Assembly (NCBI GenBank): GCA_946807835.1
Contig: OX327710.1
Span: forward strand, 19,208,501 to 19,272,500
From: Ailanthus altissimus
Taxonomy: Eukaryota > Streptophyta > Magnoliopsida > Sapindales > Simaroubaceae
DNA length: 64,000 nucleotides
Reading direction: 5' to 3'
Part shown: positions 1-11,035 of the stretch, piece by piece
How the letters are laid out: the number at the start of each line of letters is the position of its first letter
Position numbering within the stretch: position 1 is the stretch's first letter
Notes under the pieces: model-generated
What the model saw: the letters and a program-made list of their open reading frames with translations, nothing else
Told to the model about the DNA's origin: nothing
Databases searched by the model: none
Made by a program: the position numbers and the translations under genes

Positions 1-67
1 AACATTTTATTTCTCTTGCAGAAGTCTATTTTTTGTCATTTCAAATTTTGTAGTTGCAACAATAAAT

Positions 68-2244
68 ATGGGCAAAGCTACAAGGTGGCTAAAGGGATTG
101 TTGGGTATGAAAAAGGAGAAAGAAAAGGACAATGTGGAGAGCTCAAATTCAGATGCAAATTCAAGTTTCAGTGACAACAGAAAGGAGAAGAAAAGATTCA
201 GTTTTGGCAAGTCAGTGAGAGACACAACAAGTGTTAATTCCCAGACTCCAGTGAACATCCCAGCTAGAGACATGGCTTGGCTCAGGTCATACATTGCTGA
301 CACAGAGAAGGAGCAGAACAAGCACGCAATTGCTGTGGCCGCTGCCACGGCGGCGGCTGCCGATGCAGCTGTGGCTGCAGCTCAGGCAGCAGTGGCTGTT
401 GTTAGGCTGACTACTAATGGTAACAGGGCTCTATTTGGTGGAGGGAGAGAGAAATGGGCTGCTGTGAAAATTCAGACTGTGTTCAGGGGCTATTTGGTAA
501 GTGGGTTCTTGTTTTTGATTCAATTTTATTGCCATTTTCTGGTCCAAGTTGGTCAAAATAGCTCATTTTTATTATGCGTGTACTTTTAGATATTCATTGT
601 TTCAGTTTATATTTAGGTATGTCTCTGCTTCATTGTGATATATGCAATGGTTTTTGTTTGTTTTGTTTGCTTCATGGAAGTACTTTGCTTAAATCTTACT
701 TTTACGTCTGCCATTAAAAGCTGGGAACTTAGATTCAAATGGTAATGAAACAGTACATTTGTTTTTTTGGGAGTCAATGAAAGGAGATTTTTTTAAACTT
801 TCTTTTTTACTTGGAAATCTAATAGTGTTAGTTTGATTTTATTTTGTGCTTTTCTTAATTTTTACTACATTCTCTTTTACTTGGTGATGTAATAGTGGAA
901 TTTTATTTATGTTGTGGTAGTGCTTTTCTTAATGGTTACTTTTATGTCTGCCATCAAAAGCGGGAACTATGGATTGTTTAAACTACTTCCGTTGAAACGG
1001 CATATGTACTTCCCTGGGCTCAATGCAATGGTAGATTAGTTGTTTTCAACTTTCTTTTTGACTTGGCAAATTAGTCTGCTTCTTGTTTTCTGTTTTTGCT
1101 TTCTGGTCTCCATTCCAGAATTTGAATTTTTGAAATTTGAAGACTTGCTGTATTGAATTACACAACGATTGTTGGGGTTGTTACCTTTAAGTGAATCAAT
1201 TTAATAATGATTGCTTTTTGCTATTGCTTTGCTTGCTCACAATAAAATCAGTGCACTCTTCATGTGTGCCTTTTCACTTTTGTTGATTTTGGTTATGAAT
1301 GAACTTCTGCTCTCTGGTACTAGAGTCTTGCATTAAATATGTTGAATCATTTTAATTAATTGTCAGGCTCGGAAAGCCCTTCGAGCTTTGAAGGGATTGG
1401 TTAAGATTCAAGCTCTTGTTAGAGGCTATCTGGTTCGAAAACGGGCAGCTGCTACACTTCATAGCATGCAAGCTCTGATGAGAGCTCAAACTGCTGTTAA
1501 AACTGAGCGTGCTCGCCGTTCTTTCAATAAAGAGAACAGGTTTCAACCAGAATTTCGATCACGAAAATCCCTTGTAAGAAAACTCTCTATAGGACTTGTC
1601 TATAATTTGATTTAGTTCAGTCATTTTTGTCTCATTGAAAGTGGTTTTGTTATTTTCAGGAAAGATTTGATGAAACAAGAAGTGAAATTCACAGTAAGAG
1701 ATTATCTGCAACTTTTGAGAACCCAATTAGTGGTTTTGATGACAGTCCAAAAATAGTTGAAATCGACACATTCAAGCCAAGATCAAGATCTCGTAGATTC
1801 AATGCATTATCTGAATGTGGTGAAGATCTCACTTACCAAGCAATGTCATCGCCTCTTCTATGTCCTGTTCCAGCCCGAATCTCAGTACCTAGCTGCCAAA
1901 ATCTTCATGATTTTGAATGGTGCTTCACCGGTGATGAATACAAGTTCTCTACTGCTCAAAGCACTCCCCGGTTTGCAAATTCTATCCGATCCAATGCACC
2001 TACAACGCCAGCCAAGAGTGTATGCGGCGACAGCTTTTTCCGGCCTTATTCAAACTTCCCTAGTTACATGGCAAACACACAATCTTTCAAGGCAAAATTG
2101 AGGTCTTACAGTGCTCCGAAGCAAAGACCAGAGCCAGGGCCGAAGAAAAGGCTTTCGCTTAACGAAATAATGGCTTCGAGAAACAGCATAAGCAGTGTTA
2201 GAATGCAGAGAACTTGTTTCCATGTTCAAGAAGGCTTGAACTAG
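68..2244 (+). CDS. IQ67-domain (IQD) calmodulin-binding protein, 406 aa, three exons
   Basis: Exons 68-496, 1367-1573 and 1660-2244, all joined in phase 0, give 406 residues. The N-terminus [19 protein letters not shown] is the basic start typical of the IQD22/23/24 branch. Around residues 124-175 lies the IQ67 domain: a first IQ motif (IQTVFRGYL), then a second ([13 protein letters not shown]), followed by basic helix. The intron falls exactly after the first GYL, the conserved phase-0 intron of this family. An Ala-rich helix (residues about 80-115) precedes the domain. The C-terminal part carries the DUF4005-like block with motifs such as [15 protein letters not shown] and [10 protein letters not shown]. 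Family members bind calmodulin and act as scaffolds at microtubules, plasma membrane or nucleus. The sequence ttctcttgcag ending at 20 could be the acceptor of a 5'UTR intron. Family assignment is secure; the exact ortholog is not. Confidence 0.93.
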
Positions 2245-4985
2245 AGATTATTAATTAGTTCACCAAGTGATTGTCAGAAGTGTAGGACAACTTGCCTTCA
2301 GGTTTTATTTTCCCACTTTTTATTATGTTGACAAGCAACAGGATAGAACAGAGTGCTTGTGTAAATTCTTTCAATGTTTCTTACTGAAACTTTGCTTTAT
2401 CAATGAAATGAGAGAGCCCCCTTTTTTGTGCCCTTCTGTTTTAGTCTTTTCTCTTAATTACGAGTCTTCAAAAATTGACATCTCATGCAACAAGAGATTT
2501 GCTTTGAATGGGATCATTGTACCTAAGTTTTTTTTTTTCTCAGAGAAGGTGAAATATGCTAATACCACTAATGCTTTTGGTTCAAAAATAATGTCATTTA
2601 ACAACATTGAATTTTATACTTATAGGAGCATATAACATTATATTAGTAAAGCAATTATGTTAAGAGCATAGTTAAACATAATATCATATCATTTTATTGT
2701 CTAATATAAGTTAGAGACTAGCAACTTAATAGTTTTTTCTTCTTCATTTTTTGTTATCTTCAAATCTTGAACCTTGACCACCACATGTATTATACAAAGA
2801 TGAGTAGGCCATTGCTTTAGCACCAAAAGAAAATAGAATTGGTACTTATAAAATCACTCTTGTAAGTGTTTTCACTTCTCACAAGCCTCATTTTCAAGTA
2901 CATATTGGGCATTAGAGGCTAGACTGAACTCTACCCAACATTGGAGAGAAAGCCACAAGTACAATCTTGAGTTTGAATCTTGAATCTCCACTTAAAAAAT
3001 AAAATCAAGAAGTAAATCTTTTTAATTTCTTGTCCCTAATGATTAGGGTTTGATTAGAAAGAATCATTTGGGGGGTTAAAACCCACATCTTGATATTGGT
3101 GAGCTTGCATCATCTTATTATTGCTTCACATGCTTTTTCTAGTAGTAAAAAGCATAATCATTAAGGGCATTTTGGGTAGTGAGACAGAATCGTTTATCTT
3201 CCCTTCAACGGCATTGGCATATGCTGCCATACATCATCATCCTCCGTTCGACAATATTTCGTGCAGTGTGATGATAAGATCCCTCAGTTTTGTCTCGGAT
3301 AATACATCATCATTCCACTTTTGCCCACACCTTTTTCTTCAAATTGCATATTAGGTGTATCCCATTGCAAAGACATGTTGCCTCTCATAATTATTGCAAA
3401 GACTATAAAAATATATTATTTTTTAAAAAAGTTAAATGAAATATAAAATGATAGATTATGTAGTTATCTTATATACATATAGTTCAATGATAATTATATC
3501 TTTTATGTTGAAATACTAAATTATATATTTCTTAAGTAAAAAATAGAGGCAAATTATGTATATAGGCCATTTTTACTTTAATATTTACTTTTTAACAGGT
3601 AGTGATATAGGGTTTAAAACTTTTTTTAATTATATGAAAATTTAAAAAATGTGATTAGAAATTGTCTCAAATTAAATGTAGAGCTTCTAAGTTATGCTAT
3701 AATTTTTTTTTCAAATAGAAATAATAAAATCTTTATAAGTTTTTAATTAAAATATTAGTGTTAGATATAGTTTCACATACAAATAAAACTAAGTTCGAAT
3801 TTTGATATTTCAATTTAAGATTCTCTCACCCATTTGCAAAATCCCTTTAAATGATTAAATTTAGACCTATTTTTTCATACCCATCAATAGTTAATTAGTT
3901 TCGATGATCTTTCACACTATAGCATGATAAAAATCAAAACCCTAGATGAGTAATGCACATTAACCCAAATGATAAGTAGCACCCCTCCATTGTTTGAAGC
4001 TTTGAATACAAGAAAGGGACATTGATAATCACTAAGCAAAAATTAAATTAAATAAGTGATTGTTTTGAGGAAGTACTTTTTTCGAGAGCATGTAGGCTTA
4101 ATATGTTTGGTTGAATGGCTAATGCTTTCGTCATTTAAAAAAAAAAATTGTTTTCAAGCAAATATCGCGGGGGAGGAGCTATGACTCCAAAAAAACATGT
4201 GTTATACAATAAAAAATTAATGGGTTTCATAAAAATATATTAAAACACATCTGGATTAATTAATTAATTAAACACTAATCTAAGATTAGATGTTGCTAGG
4301 TTGCATTGTAATTTGGGAACTTTGAATTTTTTTGAAAAAGGGTTTGTGCGGATTAGTTTGGATTTGGATAGAATTAACTTGAAGGAATTGTATGAGTCAA
4401 AATGTGCATTAATTCCTAATTGCATCTCTTTTCTATGTGATTTTGGAGTCATTTGTTTGGAAGTTTCAAAGAAAAAGCATGCAAATATTATCCCTTTGAC
4501 TATCTTGGTATGTGGCTTTGCACATTGAGGAATGACATCTTTGGAACTCTATGGGAGAAACAACAAGGTAGATGAGTTTAATTATGATTTGTTACCTCAT
4601 CAATTGACTTTTCATGTGCTTAGCACAATTCTGAAACTTAATTAATAATACTAATACTATTTTTTTTCCCACTCTTCACTTGTAAAACTTGTTTTATTGA
4701 TGAATAAAATGAATCCAATCAATGCAATGCAATATATATCATGTGATATTTGATTAAAGTCAATGATTCATAATTAGTAATACAAATAGGACTTATTAAT
4801 ATGAACACATATCATGTTGATGTCATATTATTATGTAGGATAAGATAATTAATGTGAATCAATCAATTTCTTCTTCTTCTTTTTTTTGGTTCAACGAAGT
4901 GCTTTATTCTGCTTTCCATTTCTTTGATCTTCTTATGAGGATTAAATATTATTAGTACTAATTTATATTGCTCAGATAATCAACT
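2245..4985. other. 3'UTR and AT-rich intergenic DNA
   Basis: The first few hundred bases should contain the 3'UTR and polyadenylation signals of the IQD gene; an AATGAAATG-type signal is at about 2402. The rest is AT-rich with no convincing coding sequence or repeat boundaries. A slightly GC-richer stretch at 3165-3340 has an open frame but no protein-like character. Confidence 0.5.
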
Positions 4986-5059
4986 GGCCTATTAGCTCAG
5001 TTGGTTAGAGCGTCGTGCTAATAACGCGAAGGTCGCAGGTTCGAGACCTGCATGGGCCA
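4986..5059 (+). tRNA. tRNA-Ile (anticodon AAU)
   Basis: The 74-nt sequence folds as a full cloverleaf. The 7-bp acceptor stem (GGCCTAT/ATGGGCC, with one G-U) is followed by discriminator A at 5059. The D arm is GCTC...GAGC, the anticodon loop CTAATAA has anticodon AAT at 5020-5022, and the T arm contains GGTTCGAGACC. It has no intron and no encoded CCA, as expected for a nuclear plant tRNA. A T-rich run about 30 nt downstream could terminate Pol III. Confidence 0.97.
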
Positions 5060-5122
5060 TTTAATTACTTTTTGTGTGCGTTAGTTTTTTTTTTTCTATA
5101 TATTTATTTTTTCTCCGAATTT

Positions 5123-5205
5123 GACCGTTGGCACCAACGGTCGAAAACACAAATTCAAATTTCAAACGTTAGTTGATAACATCAAACCCAATTTGCCAAC
5201 GGTCA
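5123..5205 (+). promoter_or_regulatory. Cluster of AACGG (MSA-type) motifs
   Basis: GACCGTTGG (5123-5131) and CCAACGGTC (5134-5142) form a near-perfect inverted repeat with a 2-nt spacer. A third CCAACGGTCA lies at 5196-5205. A TCAACGG also occurs just inside the coding sequence near 5390. AACGG is the core of mitosis-specific activator elements bound by three-repeat MYB factors in plants. The cluster lies 150-235 nt upstream of the next start codon. Function is inferred from motif density only. Confidence 0.5.
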
Positions 5206-5356
5206 CTTTCCTCATCTTGTTTCACCCAAATCTCCCTCCAAATTTGCTGCTTCAGATTTTATTTTTCTCATCCTCCTTCGCACAAATCTCCCCCCATATT
5301 AGAATTGCTGCTTCAGATTTTGTTCTTCTGAAGACAAGTAAAAAAAAGTCAAAGAA

Positions 5357-7633
5357 ATGGACGGTTCTGATCATAGTAGTATCTCATCTTCAACGGCCAT
5401 CAAACGCTCTCCAGCTCCAAAAGTCTCATCATTTGGTACTGGTAAGTCTCTCTTTTTCCTTCTTCTTCTGTTTGGTTAGCTAGAAAACACCGGGAAAGTA
5501 AAAGAAAACGAACTTAGATTTTAATAGTAACATGGGTTTGTAGTTTCAGCTGAAAATCTTCATGTAAATTTTCGTTTTCCATTGTCTACTAAGCAAGTAA
5601 GCAACCGAACAGAGTTTAAAGAATTTGTACAATTCTTTAGACTTTTTACCGAAGTATATATTCTGTTTGTTTATAGGTGCAGATGAGAATAATCAGCAAA
5701 TGGGTATGAATTCGCAAAACTCAAAGAAACTAATGACAAAGCATTTCATGTCCCCTACAATATCAGCTTCTTCAAAAGCCATTACTCCTAGAAAGAAAAT
5801 TTTAGCTGAAAGGAACCCAGTTTCTGATTATAACGTCCAGAATATACAGAAATGCCAAAATTTTGATAACTCTAGTGATTCTTTGTCTCATAATGGTGAC
5901 TCATCTTTGAGCCCTTATGACCCTTCACAGAATTATCCTTCACCAAGGCCTAAATTTTTAAGGAACAAACCCGATGGGCGTAAAGAGATCCTTTTACGCT
6001 GTGAAAATGAGGCCAAGGAAAGAGAAGAGAGATCAAGTAATGGTGAAGGGATCTCTTTGCCTTATAAGAAAGACATTGATGAGAAGGCTGATTTGGTTAG
6101 TGGTGCTGAAGAGGGTTTTGTGAAGCAAGAAGGTGAAGAAATTGATGAAGGAGATGAGGAAGTTGAAGAAGAGGAGGAGGAGAAGGAAGGGTTTTTGAGA
6201 AGGGTTTTCAAGTTAATGCTTGTATTGGTTGTTTTGGTGTTCTCCACTTTGTATATTTCGTCGATGAACTCTCCTGAAGCCTTACCTACTTTACAAGCTA
6301 TGGAGGGTTTTAGAGATGGGTATGTCAAGCTTCATAATCATATGTATGAAACTATGAGGAGGCTTGGGAGTGAAAATAATTTCTTTAATAGAATGGAGTT
6401 TAAGGGAATAGTTGAGATATTTGAGGGTGGTAATAAGTTCTTGGATAAAAATGTGGGCTTAATGAAGGTAAATCAGACAATGAATTGGGAGTGGTTTGAA
6501 GAAGAGGAGATGTTTGAAAAGGCTAAAGATGAAGAAATTAGTGATACTGTGAGTGAAGTGGTGGCAGAGCTTAGAGTTGAGGACAGTGAAATTGAAGATG
6601 ACTTGGGTGACATGGGTGAAAAGGACATAGAAAGCATAGACAAGTTTGAATCTTTACAAGATAATCAGATTCCAATAATGTCTTATGCTTTTCAAGAAGA
6701 AAAAGAGGTTGTACGGGAACTAGTTCCTGAAGTGCACAATGTGGGAAATGGGGGTTTGGAGTGGGTTGGAAGCGAAATGTCCGAAACTAAAAATATTGCT
6801 GATGAGGCTGGTGAAGTTTTTACGTCAGGAAGGATAGACAATGAAATTACAAGCTTCAAAATTCTGAATGATGAAGAAGAGGAATTGAAGGAAGGGCTTG
6901 TTGAGCACATTGAAGCAGATACAATCTTTAAGGCTGTTATTGGTGTAGCTATGGTTTTAGCAATTATTGCACCTTTAGTGTTGGCTTTTCGCATTAAGAG
7001 GAATAGTGCTACCAAAGATTCTTTTCCTATCATTAGTCAATCTGGGCTAGCCGAGAAATGCAATTTACTACTTGCTAATGAGAGGGAGGAGCACATCAAG
7101 CAGGTTGGTTCTGTAGCAAGTCCTATTCCTTTGATTAGTTCAGTAGCAGAAGATTCTAAAGAGTTGAAACAAAACCGCGCACCATCTGTTGAGTTGCTAG
7201 GTGAATTTGTGGTTGAAAAGATGAGCAGTAGTAGCTCTTTCAGAAGCGCTTGTGTGAAAAGCAGGATGGGAGAAACTGACGTGAACAACTATTCTGTTTC
7301 TTTCAATAAGGTGTTAAGCATTGAGACAGAATCCTTGGTTCCAAGTCATGTTGCTGTGCCAGAAAATATTTCCCCATCATATGAAATCTTTACTCCTCAA
7401 ACAAAGAAGATGAAGAAAGAGGTAAAGGATATTGTTAAGTTTTTGAATTGAAGTTGAGTGTATGCATTTGCATGAATCTAACCTAGTCCTTTGAAAGCAT
7501 TGTTATTTAGTGTTTAAAGCAAAATTTGAATTGCTCTTCTCGTGTTTAAAAACAGGAGGCCCAGAAAGTGGTGGCTATGACTCCAGTGAGGCGATCGAGC
7601 AGAATCAGCAGCCGGGCAATTAGATCTCCATGA
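5357..7633 (+). CDS. Plant-specific acidic protein with two membrane segments, 635 aa
   Basis: Exons 5357-5441, 5677-7421 and 7556-7633 (phase 1, then phase 0) give 635 residues. The start MDGSDHSSIS lies in a short first exon, so the long open frame beginning at 5625 includes intron sequence. Order of features: Ser/Pro-rich N-terminus, a motif KPDGRKEILLR, an acidic run (residues about 170-185) directly before a first hydrophobic segment (LMLVLVVLVFSTLYI), a long Glu/Asp-rich middle region, a second hydrophobic segment (AVIGVAMVLAIIAPLVLAF) followed by Arg/Lys, and a basic end TPVRRSSRISSRAIRSP. This layout matches a conserved plant protein group (similar to Arabidopsis At1g16630) without known biochemical function. 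Both segments look like true transmembrane helices. The AACGG cluster upstream suggests cell-cycle control. Confidence 0.85.
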
Positions 7634-8069
7634 TTAATCATCATCACAACCATTTTCTCCATGGATTTGCAACCAGATGAAACAACATTTGTTTCATGTA
7701 ATGTTGCGGTTTCTTGTGCCACTAAAAACTACTGATGGAAACTTCAATTGTGTATTTGATACCTCATTTGATCCATTAATAAAAAATTCCTTTGTAGGAT
7801 TTGATATTTTTCATTCATCTACTGATATTTTTTTTTTCATTTAACACAATTGATGACTATTATTGTGATTAAAATTTGAAGGCCTAAATGGATTGAGTAA
7901 TTTTAAATTGTATTTTAAAAAATAATGTGTTGATCAAAATAATTAAATAGTAAAATAGTACAAATTTTAAAATTATTTATTACAATCAATTATTACTTGA
8001 CGAATCATTTTTTGAAAATTCAAGTGATTGGGATTTGGGAAGATCAAATTTGTTTAATATATTCAATAT
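7634..8069. other. 3'UTR and AT-rich spacer
   Basis: 3'UTR of the preceding gene, with a likely polyadenylation signal (taataaaa) near 7777, then AT-rich spacer. At about 7910-8010 lies a poor half-copy of the palindromic MITE family annotated next. Confidence 0.45.
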
Positions 8070-8265
8070 AAATGTTATAGTTTTTAAGTGATATCTTAAA
8101 ATTTTCTATCCAAATAATGTGCGAAGCAATTTTTGGGTGATGAAATAATGTAATAGATAATTTTAAAAATTGCACAATTTCACCACTCAATAATTATTTG
8201 ACACGTTAATTTAAAATGAAAAATTTGAAAAAATATAGTATTATTCATTCATTACCGACTCATAT
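8070..8265. mobile_element. Palindromic MITE, copy 1
   Basis: Fold-back sequence of about 195 bp. It starts with a variant of the arm ttttaagtgatatcttaaa, passes through attatttgacacgtt and ends in the complementary arm. It shares arms and inner motifs (atagataattttaaa, caataattatttgacac) with copies at 8286-8486, 17128-17350, 49703-49868 and 59010-59183. It has no coding capacity. Superfamily is not clear because target duplications are blurred by AT-rich flanks. Confidence 0.6.
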
Positions 8266-8285
8266 CATTGTATTTATTAAAAAAA

Positions 8286-8486
8286 AGAGTAATATTACAC
8301 TTTTTAAATAATATTTCAAATTTTCTATCACAATTTAATGTGTCATGCAATCATTAAATAGTAAAGTTATGTAAATTTTAAAATTACTTATTATATTATT
8401 TCACCATCCAATAATAATTATTTTTTAAATAAATTATTCAATAATTACTTGAAACATTATTTAGGATAAAAAATGCAACATTATTT
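8286..8486. mobile_element. Palindromic MITE, copy 2
   Basis: About 200 bp, opening with gagtaatattacacttttt and ataatatttcaaattttct and closing with the rough inverse near 8480. An inner duplication of the caataattacttg segment is visible. It lies only 20 bp from copy 1, so the two may be a nested or tandem insertion. Confidence 0.6.
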
Positions 8487-9275
8487 TAAAAAAAAAAATT
8501 ACATACCTTTATTTGACAGAGGAAAAATTGCTGATTATCCATGTGTTTTGTGGTTTTGCCTCTTTGCCCCTAAAACATATTTGATACTTACTGAAAAATA
8601 GAAGATGTAGCATAAAACAAATTATAAATATATCAAAAGTTAAAAAATGTTATAAATTAATCTTTGAATTATTTTTATGTTATATTATAATTAAGAGAGA
8701 TGAAGAATACAAGGAATCAAACCCAAGAATATCGATATGAGGAGTTTTAACTATTGTACCTTCTTAATCAATGGCATACCTGTTTCAGGGTTTAGAGGAG
8801 CATAAGAAAATTTTTAAGCTCAATAATCAAAATTTTAAATTTTACTCTTTAAAAAATAAATATTTTTGATAATTTATTCTTATTTAAAGATTTTAAATTT
8901 AACACTAAAATTTGTATATAATTAAATTCTAATCAAATATAATTTTTTTCTTTTATTTGTCCCCTCACCTTTTAATTTTTTTACTGACCTCAACTTCTAT
9001 CAAATTATTTATGTATTTGAATTTTAATATTATTTTGTCTTATAAAAATCATAAAATAATAAGGAAAAACAAAAAGAGAATACACTATGGCTATCGTTGT
9101 ACTAATCTCATATCTTATAGAAAAATTATGAAGGGATCACCCTTAATTTTATTTATATATACTAAATTAGTCTCTATCTTTTTAATAATTCCACTTTGGT
9201 CTCTATCATCATAATATATTTATAAAGTGTTAACTTAAAATATACTTTTATGGGTAGTATATTTTAAATAAAATA
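8487..9275. other. AT-rich intergenic DNA
   Basis: No gene or clear repeat seen; the short open frame at 8957-9214 has AT-driven composition only. Confidence 0.4.
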
Positions 9276-9742
9276 GAGTAAACACTTTATTCTTTTTCCA
9301 TAACTCTTAAATAAAAAGCTGACAAATGTTAATTAAAAAATTATTTATTTAATTTTAATAAAAAATTAAAATATTTATTATTAATAAAATAAAAGGATAT
9401 TATTATAAATTTGACCTAATTTAAATAATATTCACTAATTTAAAAAATATGCGATAATGCCAACCATTATAAAGTCTTTTATTAGAGTTATATATTGTTT
9501 AAATACCCTTTATTTTGTGTCAAAACATCATTATCTTTATATAATCCTTTATTTTGTGTCAAAATACTCTATTCATATATTTAAACACTCTTATCTTTAC
9601 ATTCAAATAATTCTAAAATTTTTATTTTATTTTATTTTATTTTTTTATTCTCTCTTCCCACGCGGAACATGTTGAAATAAGGAAAGCAATTCAATTCATT
9701 TTTTTAAGTGAAAATTTAATTCTTTTAAAAATATAATTTATT
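9276..9742 (+). repeat. Diverged direct repeat, copy A
   Basis: About 470 bp, from gagtaaacactttattc to a poly-T/A end. Collinear with 10141-10558: shared landmarks are taaataaaaa.ctgacaaatg, gacctaatttaaata, tattgtttaaat, ttttgtgtcaaaa and ttctctcttcccacg.ggaacatg. Copy A carries small insertions relative to copy B. Nothing codes for protein. Confidence 0.75.
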
Positions 9743-10140
9743 ATATTTTTAATTTTAAGTGACGTCTTTAAAATATTTTTTTTATATAATTTTCTCTTTA
9801 AATATAAACTGTTAGATTAGAACGAATTATAACCATTCATTATATATAATATTAACTATAAGTAGATGGAGCTCTTATTTGAGCAAACTATCTTTCAAAT
9901 TTATAATTCTCATAATTTTATAATTTCTCTTTAGTATTAATATAAGAAAACATTTTTCAAATATTTTGTGTACTTCTTCTTTATCTTTTTTTTGAGTAAT
10001 TGATTTTGTAGACTATTTACCACTTGAAAAGTATCTAAGACTGCACGGATTCGAAAAAAGTCCGTAATAAGTAATATCAGAAAGGATTCAAAAAAGATGA
10101 TGAAAAATATTATTACATCTTCGAAAATTATTGAAGAAAA

Positions 10141-10558
10141 GGGTAAAGACTTTATTCTTAAATAAAAAATTGACAAATGTCAATTAAAAAATTATTTCTT
10201 TATTAATAAAATAAAAGAATATTATTATAAATATTTTTAAGGTATGACCTAATTTAAATAGTGTCCATTAATTTAAAAAATAAACGATAATGCTCTGTCA
10301 TTAAAAAATCTTCGGTTAGAATTATGTATTGTTTAGATATCATTTATTTTGTGTTAAAACATCTTTATTTTCATATGCACAATCTTTGTTATGCGTCAAA
10401 ATACTCTTATTTATATATTTAAACACTTTTGTCTCTACATTTAAATAATCGTAAAAAATATTTTTTTATTCTCTCTTCCCACGTGGAACATGTCGAAAGA
10501 AATTCAATTCATTTATTTAAAGCAGATATTAAATTCTTTTTAAAAATTTAATAAATCA
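10141..10558 (+). repeat. Diverged direct repeat, copy B
   Basis: About 420 bp, same orientation as 9276-9742, separated from it by about 400 bp of unrelated AT-rich DNA. The geometry would fit either a local duplication or LTRs of a very small retroelement, but no TG...CA ends or primer binding site could be identified. Confidence 0.75.
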
Positions 10559-10693
10559 GAATTTTTTATTCTCTCCTATCCCCGCCATTTCTTATTCTTC
10601 TTCTGCTAATCCCAGTACAACCGAAGTTCTCCCATCTCACCTCCACCGCTTCTCCACCTTTCCAACCAGTTCCAAGCAGAAAAAAAAAAATAA

Positions 10694-11035
10694 ATGACGA
10701 GGCCGATTCTCCGCCGCTTCTCCACTGAAATCCTCTCCCACAAAAATCCAAGATTCTTCGATCTTCCTGTCGCAGTGCTGATCAGGCATGGCCGGGCCGT
10801 TCTGATTCACTCATCGTCACTGACTCAGCATCGGCAGCCGCTTTTGTTGGCCGACAACAAAGGCGAGGATGCCGGAGGGACGACGGCAGAGTGGGCGGCG
10901 CTGTGCTGTTGCTTGTGCACGGTGATGAACCTGCTGGTGCTGGCAGTGTCCAGGGTGCTGGTGTACTTCTTTTTTAGTCCAAGAAGATTTTGGGAAATTG
11001 TGAATTTGAAGGTAGTGGCCATTTCTGCAAATTGA
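10694..11035 (+). CDS. Possible small protein related to a plant Cys-rich one-helix family, 113 aa, perhaps decayed
   Basis: An ATG-initiated frame of 113 codons sits in a markedly GC-richer island (about 10560-11020) preceded by a pyrimidine-rich leader, as in a genuine first exon. Residues 66-82 (EWAALCCCLCTVMNLLVLAV) resemble the Cys cluster plus hydrophobic helix (CCCPC...NLLVLAVY) found in a plant-specific family of unknown function. In that family the helix is followed by a long basic tail; here the reading changes to a short unrelated tail and stops. The family's CPC is CLC here. It may be a truncated pseudogene copy or a real short gene. Function unknown. Confidence 0.4.
   Translation: MTRPILRRFSTEILSHKNPRFFDLPVAVLIRHGRAVLIHSSSLTQHRQPLLLADNKGEDAGGTTAEWAALCCCLCTVMNLLVLAVSRVLVYFFFSPRRFWEIVNLKVVAISAN

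Noticed and set aside
5625..7451. A 608-codon uninterrupted frame taken as the whole gene
   Set aside because: Its first residues come from intron 1 and its last ten from intron 2; good splice sites join it to a short first exon (5357-5441) and a third exon (7556-7633) that complete a sensible protein.
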